DNA from: Apteryx mantelli
Taxonomy: Eukaryota > Chordata > Aves > Apterygiformes > Apterygidae
Length of the DNA: 64,000 nucleotides
Direction of reading: 5' to 3'
NCBI RefSeq assembly: GCF_036417845.1
Contig: NC_089981.1
Span: forward strand, 26,432,001-26,496,000
Below the pieces are notes generated by a model. That model saw only the letters and a program-made list of their open reading frames with translations, had not been told where the DNA came from and searched no databases. Made by a program: the position numbers and the translations under genes. Positions 34,088 through 47,100 of this stretch are shown piece by piece; the first letter of the stretch is position 1; each line of letters opens with the position of its first letter.

Positions 34088-37003
34088 TTTAGAGTAAGCT
34101 TGTCTGGTACAAAACTAAATAAAAGAATATATATGTGCTTATGCAGACAAGTTATGAAAATATAAAAATTGTTTCTGATTGCTTTAATTTCTCAAATCTA
34201 CCAGTCGTGTTCAGTTTGGTGGTCAGGGCTTGAAACTGAGAGAACTCTAGAGCACAGACCAGTTTGTGACTATCAGGATTTAATGGCTGGGCTCTCCTTA
34301 TGTTGGAGTTCATGTCAAGATACGTGAGGCAAGTATCTCTGCTCCATACGTATCGCTCCTGTTACAGACCACAGTTTGTGCTCACTGTGCAAAGGATACA
34401 TGGTGAAGGCTGTAGTCTGGCATGTTTTTAGACAGTGGTGCCACCAACAACAAATGCCACGCCATCTCTCCCCACCAGTGTTGCAGACTTCTTGGGCTGG
34501 CTCAGGTGTCTGTGCAGCTTTACTGTAAAACAAATCCGGGGGCTGACCTGTCTTACAAAGTAACCCAGCAAAAAAGTCGTTCTGATCCATTTCAACACTC
34601 TACTTGTGCAAACAGGTAGTGGATAGGACAGGACTTCTTTGTAATGGCAATAGTGGTGGCTTTAATGAATGCCAAACTCTGCAGCTTAATATAGTGCAAG
34701 GAAAGGATAGACTTCATCTGTGTTGAAAATCATTATCTGGTGGGATGGATAAATTCTAATAACCACCAAAGCTCCTCCTTAAAATTTTGTTCTCCAAGGC
34801 TATTTAGTTGTGTGCTTTTGAGGTTTTTTAACTTCTGGTTTCAGTCTTTGTTAACCAGCAACTAGCTGATAGAGAGAAAAGAAAGCAGAAGCTTCATAAA
34901 CATTAAATATTTCCTCAGCATTGTGTTGTTTTGTGATGTCTTGTGTATATTGTCCTTAACATTTCTAAATCTATTTAAAATTTAAAGTTTCAGGTTTTTG
35001 TAGAAAAATTACTTCTTTCTGCATTCATCACCTAAGCAAAATTTAATTCTTTTGATAACTTTTGCAATTTTTGAACTGGATCATAGCACTGAGTTTAGGA
35101 ATTCTCTCTTGTAAAATACAAGGGGTTTCTTTTTAAGCTACAATGAACTTTTCCTAACTTGCACCTGTCTGTAGAAGGAGTTGATGTGAAAGGCTTACAA
35201 GTATCTCTTAATAAAAGAAATGATATCCAGCTGAATTGGATGATTGTTTTATGGGACTTAGCCTAAATAAGGTTAGGAAAGCATTGTATTCTTGAGCTGC
35301 TTGTGGCATTTGTTCTGTCTGAGGTATTCCTTTCACTGTTTAGCACCAAAACATTCCTCATTTCTGCAGCGAGAGCACTGTTCTGCTTGGCCTACAACCA
35401 TCTTGTAGGCATTGCGAATACAAATGTCTTTTGTTCTGCTCTTGCTACAGGTTATCTCTAAAACATAGTAAGAAATAATGTTATAAAAATTGTCTGACTT
35501 TACCCCTTTCATTAATAAGGAATGAAGGTCTCATTTAAAATGAGAAAGAGGGAGGAAGATCTCTGGCAGAAAGGAAACAAACAAAAAAGGAAAACCCCAA
35601 CCCTCATCCTTTTAGTCTTGTCATGGTGCCTGAAACATCAGTGCTGGTTTAATCTTGCTTTACAAAAGGGTTTGAGTTGGATTTATGTTTTCAGACTTAG
35701 TTAAAGTATGTAGAGCCTCTCTTACAAAGATGTCTTTCGCTCACAATATGAACCACTGAGTAAAGACTCTTACTGTTTATGGGGCCAGTCCACAGAAGTA
35801 CAATGAGTTTATTTAAAGTACAGCTCCGGTATGATTTTACAAAAGTAACTTATAATGGGTATGAATAGAAGGACTAATATCTAAGTCATCTAAATTGTTT
35901 GCTTCAAAGAACTTTTTCAATTGCAAATTGTTTTGTGACTTAAACCCCTGATGATTTACACCTAAGAGCAAGTCCTGTTCAGTGAAACTGTGTATTAGTG
36001 AGGATTGCTGTTTATCTAACCCTCCTAGCACAAACTCATTATTCATGAATTTTATCTTGCTATTTGATACGTGTAGTAGCTGTTGCTGGAAAACTCTTTA
36101 TCTCCCAGAATCAACTCTAACCTGGCTGTGTTTAACAGCTGTAGAATAAAGTAGAAATAGTGTTGAAAAATAACATACAGCCCAGAAGTGCTCGTGATAA
36201 TCTGTTGTAAGACTATTTTAATAAAGAGATATAGGTATTATGATGAATGAAGGAAGTTGTCTAATAATACTGAGCACGAGATTGGAATTGGAGAAATGTA
36301 AGATGTCATTTCATTTATGGTGACCTTAACCAAAAGTGACCTTCCAAAGTTTCTTCCCTTATATAATAGTGAATGACGCTTACTTTAAGGTTCTGTTAAA
36401 GGAATTCCTTTATCAGCAGCTCTACTTAAATTATTTATGTATTTTGCATGTACAAGAAATAGCATTTTATAAATGTTATTTCTGTAGTTAAAGTGGCAAA
36501 AGTACAATGATCTTTTTTTTTTTTCCAAAAAACATGTTTGTTTTTTAGTTTGTGATGTATTGAAGTAAATCGGAAGTCTTCTAGATCGCACGCTTTATCA
36601 ATGCTAGGTATTTGTATAGTCTTCAGGACTAGGATTAAAGGAGTAAAACTGGATAAGTGTGCAGAATCAGTCAAATATGAAATGAATTAGGTACCTGAAT
36701 GCAGCTTTTCCAGATCTTAGCTTTAGTTGTGCAAAGGGAAACTAAACTCTAAGTATTTACTTTACTTAACTGATAAATACTGGTAAGAAAAATAAATGGG
36801 TCTTGCAGAATGCAGAAGTTCTGTTTAATTTAATTGTGAGGTTTCTCTTAAGTTTGGTCAAAAAATCAGTCTCTTTAAAGTTTTCTGTCCCAGGTTTGTG
36901 AAGGACATATGTGCAACCCTGTCACTTGTTGGTGTATGGCTTAGTAGTTCACTTTATATGATTTGTCTTTTTATAAGTTTCTAATGCTTCGTTTCCTTTT
37001 CAG

Positions 37004-38178
37004 ACCTGCTGAATCTATTACGAAGGCAAGGGTGGACAACCAGTACAACGGAAGTGTCGGTTCTTTAAATGGACAGCTGCTCTTGCGGTATGGCCCAGAT
37101 ATCCAGTAGCAATGAATTTAAACAGCGTTCATCCCCTACTTTGGCAACTGCGAGGTCAAAAGATGTGGACAAAGAGGAGGCATTGCAGATGGAAGCCGAG
37201 GCGTTAGCTAAAATGCAGAAAGAAAGAGGTGTAGCTGGTAATAAACAAACTCTTCATTCTTTAAACAGCACCAGAAAAAAAGCGCAGGCTCATAACAAAC
37301 AGGACCATGATCTCATGGTGTTTCCAGAGTCTGATGCCAAGAGAATGGAAGATAAACTAAGTACCATTGACATAGAGAAACTTACTCATGCTGAACTAGA
37401 GAAACTGCTGCTGGATGATAGTTTTGAATCTAGTAGAGTACCTACATTACCAGTAACTCCCATTTTGAGCCCATCTGTTTCTTCACAATTTTATCTTGGG
37501 CCTACTGGTCGGAGAGGACAGTGGACACCTGGGATACCAGCACCTATGACTTGCACTTTACCTCCTATTTATCCCTCAGCTTCTTATACAAAACAGACTA
37601 GTGTATTTCAGAATGGATTCCATCCAAGTATGTCCTCCTATCACTCTAGAGAACCTATTTATCTTGGTCTTCCGAGACAGTCGCAATTCATTTCATATCC
37701 ATTGGCAGCTACTACACCTTTCCATCCACAAGGAAGCCTACCCATATATCCTCCAGTAATTACACCAGAAATGGCAAAAGTATTCGACAAAATTGCAAGC
37801 ACCTCAGAATTTCTGAAAAATGGGAAGTCAAGCACTGACTTAGAGATGACCGCTATTAAGTCTGCAGTTTCTAATCTACCAGCCTCAGAAAGCTGCAGAG
37901 ACATTAGTAAATTTGACTGGCTGGATTTGGATCCCCTAAGTAAACCAAAAATGGATAGTGTGGAGACTTTGTATAAGGCAGAGGATGATGGTGAGATGAC
38001 TTCTAGCATGACTGCAGAAGATCCATGGGACGCTGTGCTGTTAGAAGAAAAGTTGTTAGTAACTTGTCATCTGGAAAGAAAAGTTAATGGGAAATCTTCT
38101 GGAGCAACAGTTACAAGGAGCCAGTCCTTGAACATTCGAACAACTCAGCTTGCAAAGTTACAGGGCCAAACAACAGAG
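37004..38178 (+). CDS. PIK3C2A: PIK3C2A exon 2: 5'UTR tail plus residues 1-370
   Basis: The acceptor is a pyrimidine-rich tract ending in CAG at 37001-37003. The donor is ACAGAG|GTATGT after 38178. Bases 37004-37068 are 5'UTR without an ATG. The open frame starts at 37069, right after an in-frame TAA, and gives 370 codons ending in phase 0. This one large exon encodes the unstructured N-terminus that in mammals binds clathrin. The motif [10 protein letters not shown] (111-120) and the run [16 protein letters not shown] (348-363) mark the family. The extra residues MDSCSCG before MAQISSS are absent from the human protein as I recall it. Confidence 0.96.
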
Positions 38179-41100
38179 GTATGTAAATCAGTGTTTTAAA
38201 TAACAGTATGACAGTAAAGATTAGTCACAGTATTTAAAAACCATTTAAGATCTGGATTTGTTTGCTGAATATTACTTGGCTTGGGCAGTATCCAGATAAT
38301 ATGGCAGTTTTAATGATATTCAGAAAACTGAACACTACTGCTGAAGTAAATACCAAAGAACACAATGTGCCTATGTAATCTTTCTAAATTTATAGAGGAA
38401 ATTGCTGTTATTCAACACCCTACAAAAAAGAAATGGAAAGAAGTCTTTAGGGCAAGGAAGTATTTAAATCACATAGATAAATATTTAAATTCATGAGCAA
38501 GTCTTTTGATGCTACCAAATAAAAAGATGGTGAGATAGACATCGAAGAAGAGTTACATCTGAAGCAGCCTTTACCTCAGATTTTGGAAAGTGAGTTTTTC
38601 ACAACATATTTGAACTTGTCTGCTTAAAAAAAAAAAAAGGCAGAATTAAAAAAGTATAGACAAGACTGTCATCTTCTCTCCTGCTATCACTTGCAGACTT
38701 TCACAGGACCACTGTACTTTGTGTAGGTATAAATCTTTCCTTCTGTGCAAATGCTGGAGAGGTTGTAACTGAAACTTTTGAGTATACTGTCCCAGAAGGT
38801 GGTATTAATGGATGCTATTGGTTCAGAAACCCTGTGCTTCTGTCCTGGAAGAGGGAAGACCATCATCTTTGTATGGCCGTTACCTGCCTCAGGCAGGGGA
38901 AAGGGCAAAAGGGTGGTCTCTGCTCTGAGATCAGGATCACTTTCATAACTAAAGGTTCTTTTGGCGTTTTTGTCTCAAAATTTTTATGACACGCTTTTCC
39001 AGTAAGAGTCCAGTAAATGATTGTAAATTCTTAAATTTTTCCTATTTTTTTTTAAAAAGTAATCTTTTTGTGATAAATCTATCACAAAACAAGAAGTAAC
39101 TTTCTAAAATTTAAGTTTGCCACTTCACTAGAAAGTGAATGAATGCTTTTGGATTGTGTGTGTTTTTATGTAGAGAGACTATACAGACTGAAGGAGAAGT
39201 CACGGCGGGAAAAATCACATTTGCAGAAGCTGTAGCCATGGTGGGGGGAAGAGAGTGAAAGATTTATTTGCCTTAGAGACTTGGGATTGCAGCAGTTTTG
39301 AATGTTCTTATGTATTGTTTTGCTAGGTGTTTTTAACAGGTTGGGTACAAGCTAAAAAAGCAACTATTAACAGTCAAGGATGTTTTCCAAATTGCTCCTT
39401 AATCCTTTGCCTCACCCCGGGGCCAGTTTTTTTCTGGAAAAAGGAATATTTACTAGGCTTTAGTTTAACAGGCTGTTTAAATTTCCATTGAGGTGAAATT
39501 TCTGGCTGTTAATTTGGAGTATTTCCCGTTGTTCTGGGCTAGTTGTCAGTATTCTGGCAGAAGTCTAGTAGAAGGCTAGTGGAGAAGGAGGACAAAAAAA
39601 CCCTAAAACTGTAAACCTTTACCTCTATTTTTAAGGGATCCAATTTTTAAACCTACGTGATGAAAGTCTTGTGTATACCTTCAAGGGTGTGGTGGGTTTT
39701 TTTGTTTGTTTTTCTTCTCACAGTTAGCTAAGATATGTAAGCTCAGTTATCTCCTGTTTTTGTTAGAGATGCAGGTAAACTTGGGGTCTTTGGCAGTTTG
39801 CTGCTTCACTTTGTCATTTAGCCAGTGATGATTATGTTGGCCTTCCTCTGTTGTTTGGTTTATTGTAAGGTAACCATCAGCTGGAATAGCTAGATTACGC
39901 TTCTGGGATGTTGTCCACAGAAAGTAACGCTTGACTGATTGTTGCTGAATGAAATGTGTTCGCTTATGAATTCCAGGGTTCTTTCAAGAATCCAGTATTT
40001 GGAAGGGTCCTTCCTGTTCATTAGGTCCAATCCCATGCTATTTGTAGATCACACGTTGTCCAGTTCATAAAATACTCAAGCTCTGCCTTAACAGTTTTTT
40101 CTCCTGTTCCAGAGACCAGGCTTTTTCTTGTCCAGTTCCAGACTCTGACTGTCTTCAGAATTAGTCATCTGATTTTCAGCAGCAATATATTCATAACCAG
40201 TTCTTAGCAAATGTTCTTCTTGCCGGAATGGTACTTTATCTTAAATACCTGCTGTTCCATCCTGCTGTTCGCACTGGAGAGATGCTGACTTTGTCAGCCT
40301 TTTTTTGCAAGCTCTGTCTCCTCTTATGAGAGCTCCTCTTTGCTGTCACCTCAGTAGACACTCTCTGCATGTAGAATGCTTTTTGAAGGTGACTTACGAG
40401 AATTTTAGATCTGTATTGAGAGCAGTGTACCATGTGCTTTATGCAGTGGCAATAATAAACCCTCATATGGTAGGAACATTCTGCTTGATACGTTTCTATT
40501 GCAATTATTTTATTCATGTTGGCATCACGTTAGCATGTATTGATCCTGTAGTCAGTTGATTTAATTGGATCTTTTTCAGCCACCAATTGTTTCAAACAAG
40601 CTCTTAGTTTATAGCAAAGATTCTTTCAGTGGATCCTTGATTGCATGCCCTAGACTTTCTTTCAACCTGTGTTCCTCTAGTCTGTAGCTAACTAGCTTCT
40701 GCTTAATCATACAGACTAAAACTGGAGTCATAAGTTGGATGATGATATAAAATTGCAAAGTGTCTTCAAGTTGTTTCTGCTTCGTGTGCTGAGTCATTAA
40801 AGAACGCGTACATTGATCTAGAGTCTTTCAGATCAGTATGCCCTTTCAACACGACCTGTTGCTTTTGCTTTATCTATTGCCCATCCTGTGCTACTACTTT
40901 GTTTTCTAGTTTAAGTAGTTTTCCATCACGTATTTACAAAGGTGTTATTTACCTTCTACCTTTGGCAATTCTTTCGTATTTTACCCCATTTATCTCCAGG
41001 TATGTATGTCCCACAAGATGTATTCTGAAGTAGTCTGTCCTAACTAGCCTGGATTGCTTTTTCCCCTGAGTCACCTCGTTATCTCCCTGCCTCTTTATAA

Positions 41101-44100
41101 ACCAAGAACTACACTTACAAATTTCCAGTCATATATTTTGATTCTGTCATACAATATTTAATCCCTTGAATCAATAGAAGGCTGTGAGTTTTGCCTTATA
41201 TTTGATGAGGGATATATGTATTCATTATTCCCTTTAAACTACTTTTGTGTTTATTGTTCCTTTCTGAAAGCAGAGGCAAAATGATAATTTTTGTCCTATT
41301 TTAGATGCTGTTTTCTCTCCCTTTTCTCTTCACAGAGCTGAAGAGTCTTTTGGCTTTATATACTCGTGGGATCTAATTTAACTAGACTTCTTTTTTTTTC
41401 ACTTCTATTTTTGCAGGATCTGCCGATATAAGGCCTTTTTCTCAGACAGCTCTTTATCTAGTTTGGCCTGAAGTTTAAGTCCTGCCTTACAAGTTATTCC
41501 TGTTTGACTGATAGCTTTTGCACCTCTTAGATTTGCCCATCTGGAAGTTAAAGAAATTCAAATCCTACTTGTTGCTCAAGACTGTAACCATCTCAGTCCA
41601 GTGACTTTAGTTTTCTTAGTTTATCAAAGCTTGTCTTCCTGAAGTTATCTTCCAAAAAGTGATCAAACAGGAGTGTTCAAATTCAACTAAATAAGCAAGT
41701 AGATATGAAATGTCCTTAATTTCCCATTAGGACATAATTTCCAGCAATACATATCTGTAATAGCATTAATTTCTCTCCTTATCCAAATGTGATCCTGAGG
41801 TCAAATGCAGGTAGCCAGATAAGCTTTTTTGTTTTGTTTTTTAATCCTACCAAAAGAACTTCTTACTCATTACAGTAGAACTGATTGTTGGCCCTGGCTA
41901 AACTTCCCTGTGGACAACTGCCTTTTATTTCCTTAAACTTTTCTGAAATGTCAGCAGGCTAACACATAACTTTTGTCGTAAATAATTTGACAATGTCACA
42001 TTGTGGCACAGAAGTGGCAGCGTTGCATCGTCCGTGCGACTTTGCTTTAAGCAATCCCGTTGTGTAGCTTTCCTGTTCTGTGGTTAGAGCTGTAAAGTGC
42101 TTTGGTAGTTATTTGTAGTATTGCTTAGCTTCTTACAGAAGAGTTCTTACTCTTAACAGAGAAAACTTAACACTTGGGTAGCTAGCTTCTTGATTTGGAG
42201 TTAGTCTGTTTTCTGTGTTGAGCGCTGCCATGCGCTCAGCTGAGTCTTTATCGAGGGGGGTTGCCTTTCACTTGGTGAGTTAAGCTAACTTCCTGTTTCC
42301 TTGTATGTGATTGTTCTTTGGTTTGTGTACTTGCTTAAGGAATGAGTGTACTAGAAATAATAGCCCAGGCATGTCAGCAGGCCTCTCACACTTGGCCAGA
42401 AGTATTTTTATGCGAAACAACTTGTCTGATATGTCAGAATGGAAGGAACCCTTTAAACTTAGGGTACTGGACCTACTCCTGAATCTCCTTCCAGGTTTTT
42501 TGGCTTTACAGCTTCTTTCACTCATTGCTTCCTGGTGTATAGCTAATCCCCAGTTATATGGAATTTATCCTTTTGAACGGATCAGTGTTCATAAAACTAA
42601 CAGCTTGGCTGAAATAACTAGGTTTAAAGCAATTCAGATGACAAAAATGGGTTGGGTATATGATTCCTTCCAAGTTCATGCTATACTGCTGAAACATGTT
42701 AATTTAAGGTGAAAAAATGTATTAACAGAAAAAAGGCATGACAGTTCTTAGCTTTGCATGTATTCCAGATTTGACCTCTTTTCTGTGCCATTGTCTAATT
42801 TGACCATCTTCTCTGATATGCTCTAATGAAATGAGATGCTCAGCTCATTTAGTCAGCTAATAATAAATAACCTGTATACTAGTTAAGTAATTATTCACTA
42901 CTTTTACGATGAATAAATAATTGCAATGATTTTCAGAAAAACTATAGTTCAGTCTGCTCTCTTCTAGACTTCTGGGTGGGCTAAAGGTTTCTGTGACCCT
43001 TGTAAAAGCTGTGGATGTAAAATGTAGCTGATCAGAAGCTTACCACACTAGTGCATTGAAGGCTTGATCGTCTAAATGCAAAATGACCCCAAGCTGGATA
43101 TGACCAGACCCTTCAAGATCAACTTATTCCAGAGAGTATTTGGCTGTAGTTTCATGAGTGCTTCAGGCTGCTTGTGGCTGTTGAGCTCCTGAAGGTTTAG
43201 TTCTACCTCAATGCAGCTGGTTGTGCCAGCTGCTCTCTGCTTTTTGCTTACACTAGCATTTGTATGGCTGTATTGTGAATTGGATCAGAAGCTGATCTGG
43301 GGTGAAAACTGTTACTGCTTTGTTGTTTGTGGGTTTTCTCCCCCCCCCCCCTTTTTTTAACCTGTTTGTTATGGGTTTTGTTGTTTTAAACTGTAATTCT
43401 CTTTCAGTATCTGTTGTTAGATTGGATACACTGAAGAGTGCAGCGTACATTTGGGGGAGTAGTTGGGGAGGAGTGTGTGTGGCTTAAGGGATTAAAATAG
43501 CACAGATTTGATACTACAGGACTAATTCTGAGCTTAATGTTCTAAATGCTGCTTCCTTCCAGTGTACAATTTCTTTCCCTGCTTTGTAGCAAAAGGTAGT
43601 CATAGGCCGAACTGATGTGTAGTAGTTCTCTCTGTGACTCCATATTGAAGTTTTCTTGGCAGAAGTTGAGGAAAAAAACACTTGTCTGTTGTCTTCCTCC
43701 ATTCAGTAAAATCTAGTCAAATGCCCAATGTAATAGCGCTCTGAGAGTTGAAACTGTTATGCTTGCAACTTAATCGCCTTCTAGAAAGCAGTCTTCGCTT
43801 CAGTGATTCTTTCCTTTTCAAGTTGGCAATGATACATACGTCGTTTATAAAAGTAATACTTTAATGATAAACATCAGGCTTCTGAAAGTCTCTCTACTAC
43901 TCATGGTTTCACAGGTTCTAGAAGTATGTTTGTAACTATTCAAATACTGTTTTATCTTTGAGTTGCAGAAAGACAATGGGACCACTGGCCTGCTGACAGA
44001 AAACACGCTTCTCCAAGAAATTGAAGGGCAGAATCAAGAACTGTCAGCTTTTTCTCAAGCGATTCTGAAGTAAGAAATTACTGAATGCAAATGAGCTTTC

Positions 44101-47100
44101 AGAAGTAATGAAATGTCTAAATAACTTGTTGTTCCTGTGTTGGGAAGAGTAAATTCGATAAGAAGTGTTCAGTAAGGTGACAGGGCCTGTCCTAAGCTTT
44201 TTTGCCTGAATAGGCAGGCTTCAGTATGTATCCTTTTCCCTTTGCCACAGCTTATCCCAGTTTTTCCTGTTCTTGTCTTGTTTTCCAAGAATAAAACAAA
44301 ATTGTTAAGGTATTCAGTAGTAAGTTCTTTGTATGACTGTGCCTCCTCTTCATTCTTTTGATCCTTTCATATTTTCAGGTGCTAGAGAGAGTCTCTTTAT
44401 TACTTTTTTTTATTCCTGCTATGGTCAGGAATCAAGATAATGGAAATAAATGATCGATCATTATAGATGAGTTCTGTTCTTAATCTCCTATGATATTGCT
44501 CTAATGTTGACAGAAATTTAGAATTATTTTATCTATGTTAAACAGCAGTATGTAAAAAGCAGCTATCAAAAAGTATTGTCTATTCATTAGTAGGTGAATG
44601 TGCTTTGATGCTTGTGTCCTGAGGAAAAGCCTTCCCCTTAATTTATCCTTCTTTCTTAACTTTCACAATTTATGGTACTATTCAGAAGTTAGTTGTTTCA
44701 AGTTCAGATTGGACTTCCAAAAGTTCAAACATATAAAGAGTTCTGTGGTCTTTTATACATGAAATAAATAACACATTTGTTTTAACTCAGTTTTAGGCAG
44801 ATGCCCTGGAATGGCTTTTTTTTAGAAACTGCTTTAGAGCTTAGCTCCTGTAGAAGCCGAGTATGTCCTGTAAGCTTTGGCCTATTGAATATTTTAACCT
44901 ATATGAAAATCCTATGGTTTTCTGCTTAATTATAAGGTAGCTTTTTTCCCCTCTAACAGCTATTCATATAATTATTGTTGTCAATGTTCTGTTGAGAGTA
45001 GAAAAATTAAATGTTGTGCATACAGTTTAGGCAAAGAGCAAAAGGCATTCTCTACTGTTCTGACTTGTGGTTATTACCATGTTCTTTTCCTTTAATCATA
45101 CCTTTATCCATTGCAATATTTCATAAACTTTTTTTACTTACAGATTGAGGACCAAGTTTCCTTATGGTGATCAACAAACAAATCCAGGTTTTGTGTTGAG
45201 TCCAATCATGCTGCAAAGAAATATAAGTGGAGAGAGTGCCAGTATCAAGGTTTCTATAGAAATCAAAGGATTCCAGCAGCCAGTAACTTTTACATGTGAT
45301 GGTATGTTTCTACTTTTTAAGTTGGAGCTTGCTTTTAAGATTTAGCAAAATGGTGAGCTGAGACTGTATACTCAGTCTAGACCAATGGCTTTCAGTTTTT
45401 TTAACCCCTGGGTCATGGGTGTGTGGGCTGCTTGCAAGGAACCTGAAAAACGTAACTGAAGAACCTTATTCTGGGTCAGTGCCTCCATGAGGAAATGTTT
45501 AGAGGTTGTAAAAGTAAAGTAAAACAGGTTTAAAAAGAGAAACCAAGCACACCAGAAACACTGTTCTAACCACAGTTTGGAATGTTAAAGCACTTTTCAA
45601 GACTTAGTCCCGTTTTAGGGTAATTTTTTTCCTTTAGGATTCTTAACTGTTATTTATTTATCAAACACCTGTCTGAGTGTTGAAATAAAGCTGTTTCAGG
45701 CTGTCGGAATATTCAGACAAATAGCTGTCAGGAAGTGAGAATAAAAATTGAAGCTATTTTAGCTATAACATCACTTGAATATGTGCTTGTGAACACAAAC
45801 GCTAAAATAATATTGGCTCACCATGCCACAAATAAGCGGGTCAGTTTATGGGTAAGCATGAGTATTAGTTTGCAGTGTTCTTGTACACAAATTCGTATTC
45901 TCTCAGCAGTCAAGATTGCACAGCCTGTAGCTCCGGATGCTGTTAGCTTTCGGCAGTTCTTTGTGATGAAATAACTGCTATGGTAGTAAAGTACCTCAAA
46001 ACCGCCTTACTCCTTAGCCTTTACCCTGCTATAATCTGTTAATACTTTGGAGCTGGTTCCCTTTTCCAGACCATGTCACCCTAGTAGTGTATCCTTGCTA
46101 AAGTGTTTCTTACTGTCTGGTTCTCTATCTCTAACAATGTAGACCTTTTAGAATTGAATGTTCTCCAAAGATGTGAAGCTGCTTTGTTATCGGCTTAAAC
46201 TAGCTGCTGTATCAGAAAACAAGTTCTTAATGCATAGAGGTCTTCGTTCTCTTAGTTTGCCAGACCGTATAGTTATTCTGCTGTGACTAATGCTCTTCTG
46301 TTAAGAAATGAGATGGTTCTTTATTGTAGTCTAAGGAGGTTTTCTGCTGCTTATCCTTAAGATTAGACTTTTCCTAAAATTACAGGCTTAATCCTTCCCT
46401 ACAAAAGGTTTTAATAGTGTAACTGAAATTTGATAGCTTCAACCCTCTATTTTTAGAAGTTCTGTGAATTCCAAGTAGCCTTGGAATGTGTTATGCATTC
46501 TTGTCCTGCAAATCTTCTTTTTTGTGCCTTCTGCTCACTTCCTTTCCTGGTGCGGAAAGCAGTTACAGTTAAACTACTACTGTTCTGTAGCTAGTGAAAG
46601 ATAGGGATCTTTAGCTCATACTAGCAGTAGGTGGATTCAAAGTACCTCTCTCTTCTAATTCCTTCTGTTCTTGGTCCAATTGTGTTACATAGTTTGGCCT
46701 CCTAACGCTAGAACTACTTTAACATGGCTTATATTTCTACTTAGAGGGAACTACAGCTCTTCAGTGCTAATTGCTATGTAGAAAAGACCCAGGAGGGAAA
46801 CAGACTAGCTTTAGAGCTTATTTGGGTATATCTATTAGTTTTTCATAGACTTGTACTTCCATGCAAAATCTAATAAATCAGTCAGAGCTGTTCTCATGTG
46901 TTGGCAAGAAATTAATGCCTCTTAATGAGAGGAGAAAAAAAAAATTAATCTTTGCATCCTCCCACTAGGTGTTGCAGGACTGGCTGGCCTTAGCCAATGT
47001 AGCCTATGACTATAGCACACACAAACTGTTACTGCATCTTTTTTCCTCTCGACCAACATATTCTATTCTGAAGGTAGTACTACAGTTCAGAAGTTCCACT

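Larger units (their letters stand above)
22278..37003 (+). other. PIK3C2A: PIK3C2A intron 1 (proximal form)
   Basis: It starts GTAGGC and ends CAG. It holds the two converging CR1 copies, an old CR1 fragment at 25770-26015 and long T runs. The rest is AT-rich, with no exon or RNA gene that I can recognise. Confidence 0.65.
38179..43968 (+). other. PIK3C2A: PIK3C2A intron 2
   Basis: It starts GTATGT and ends CAG. It holds a possible CR1 fragment near 40.0 kb and a small hairpin at 39066-39089. A 133-codon open frame at 42311-42712 matches nothing I know and is within chance length. Confidence 0.85.

Noticed and set aside
42001..42100. Small-RNA-like stretch in intron 2
   Set aside because: I could not find conserved snRNA, snoRNA or tRNA boxes or a stable fold by eye.
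42311..42712. 133-codon open frame in PIK3C2A intron 2
   Set aside because: About the length expected once or twice by chance in 64 kb on six frames; no recognisable domain and no splice context.
45375..45450. Possible interspersed repeat after exon 4
   Set aside because: It vaguely recalls an old repeat phrase, but too few bases agree to call it.
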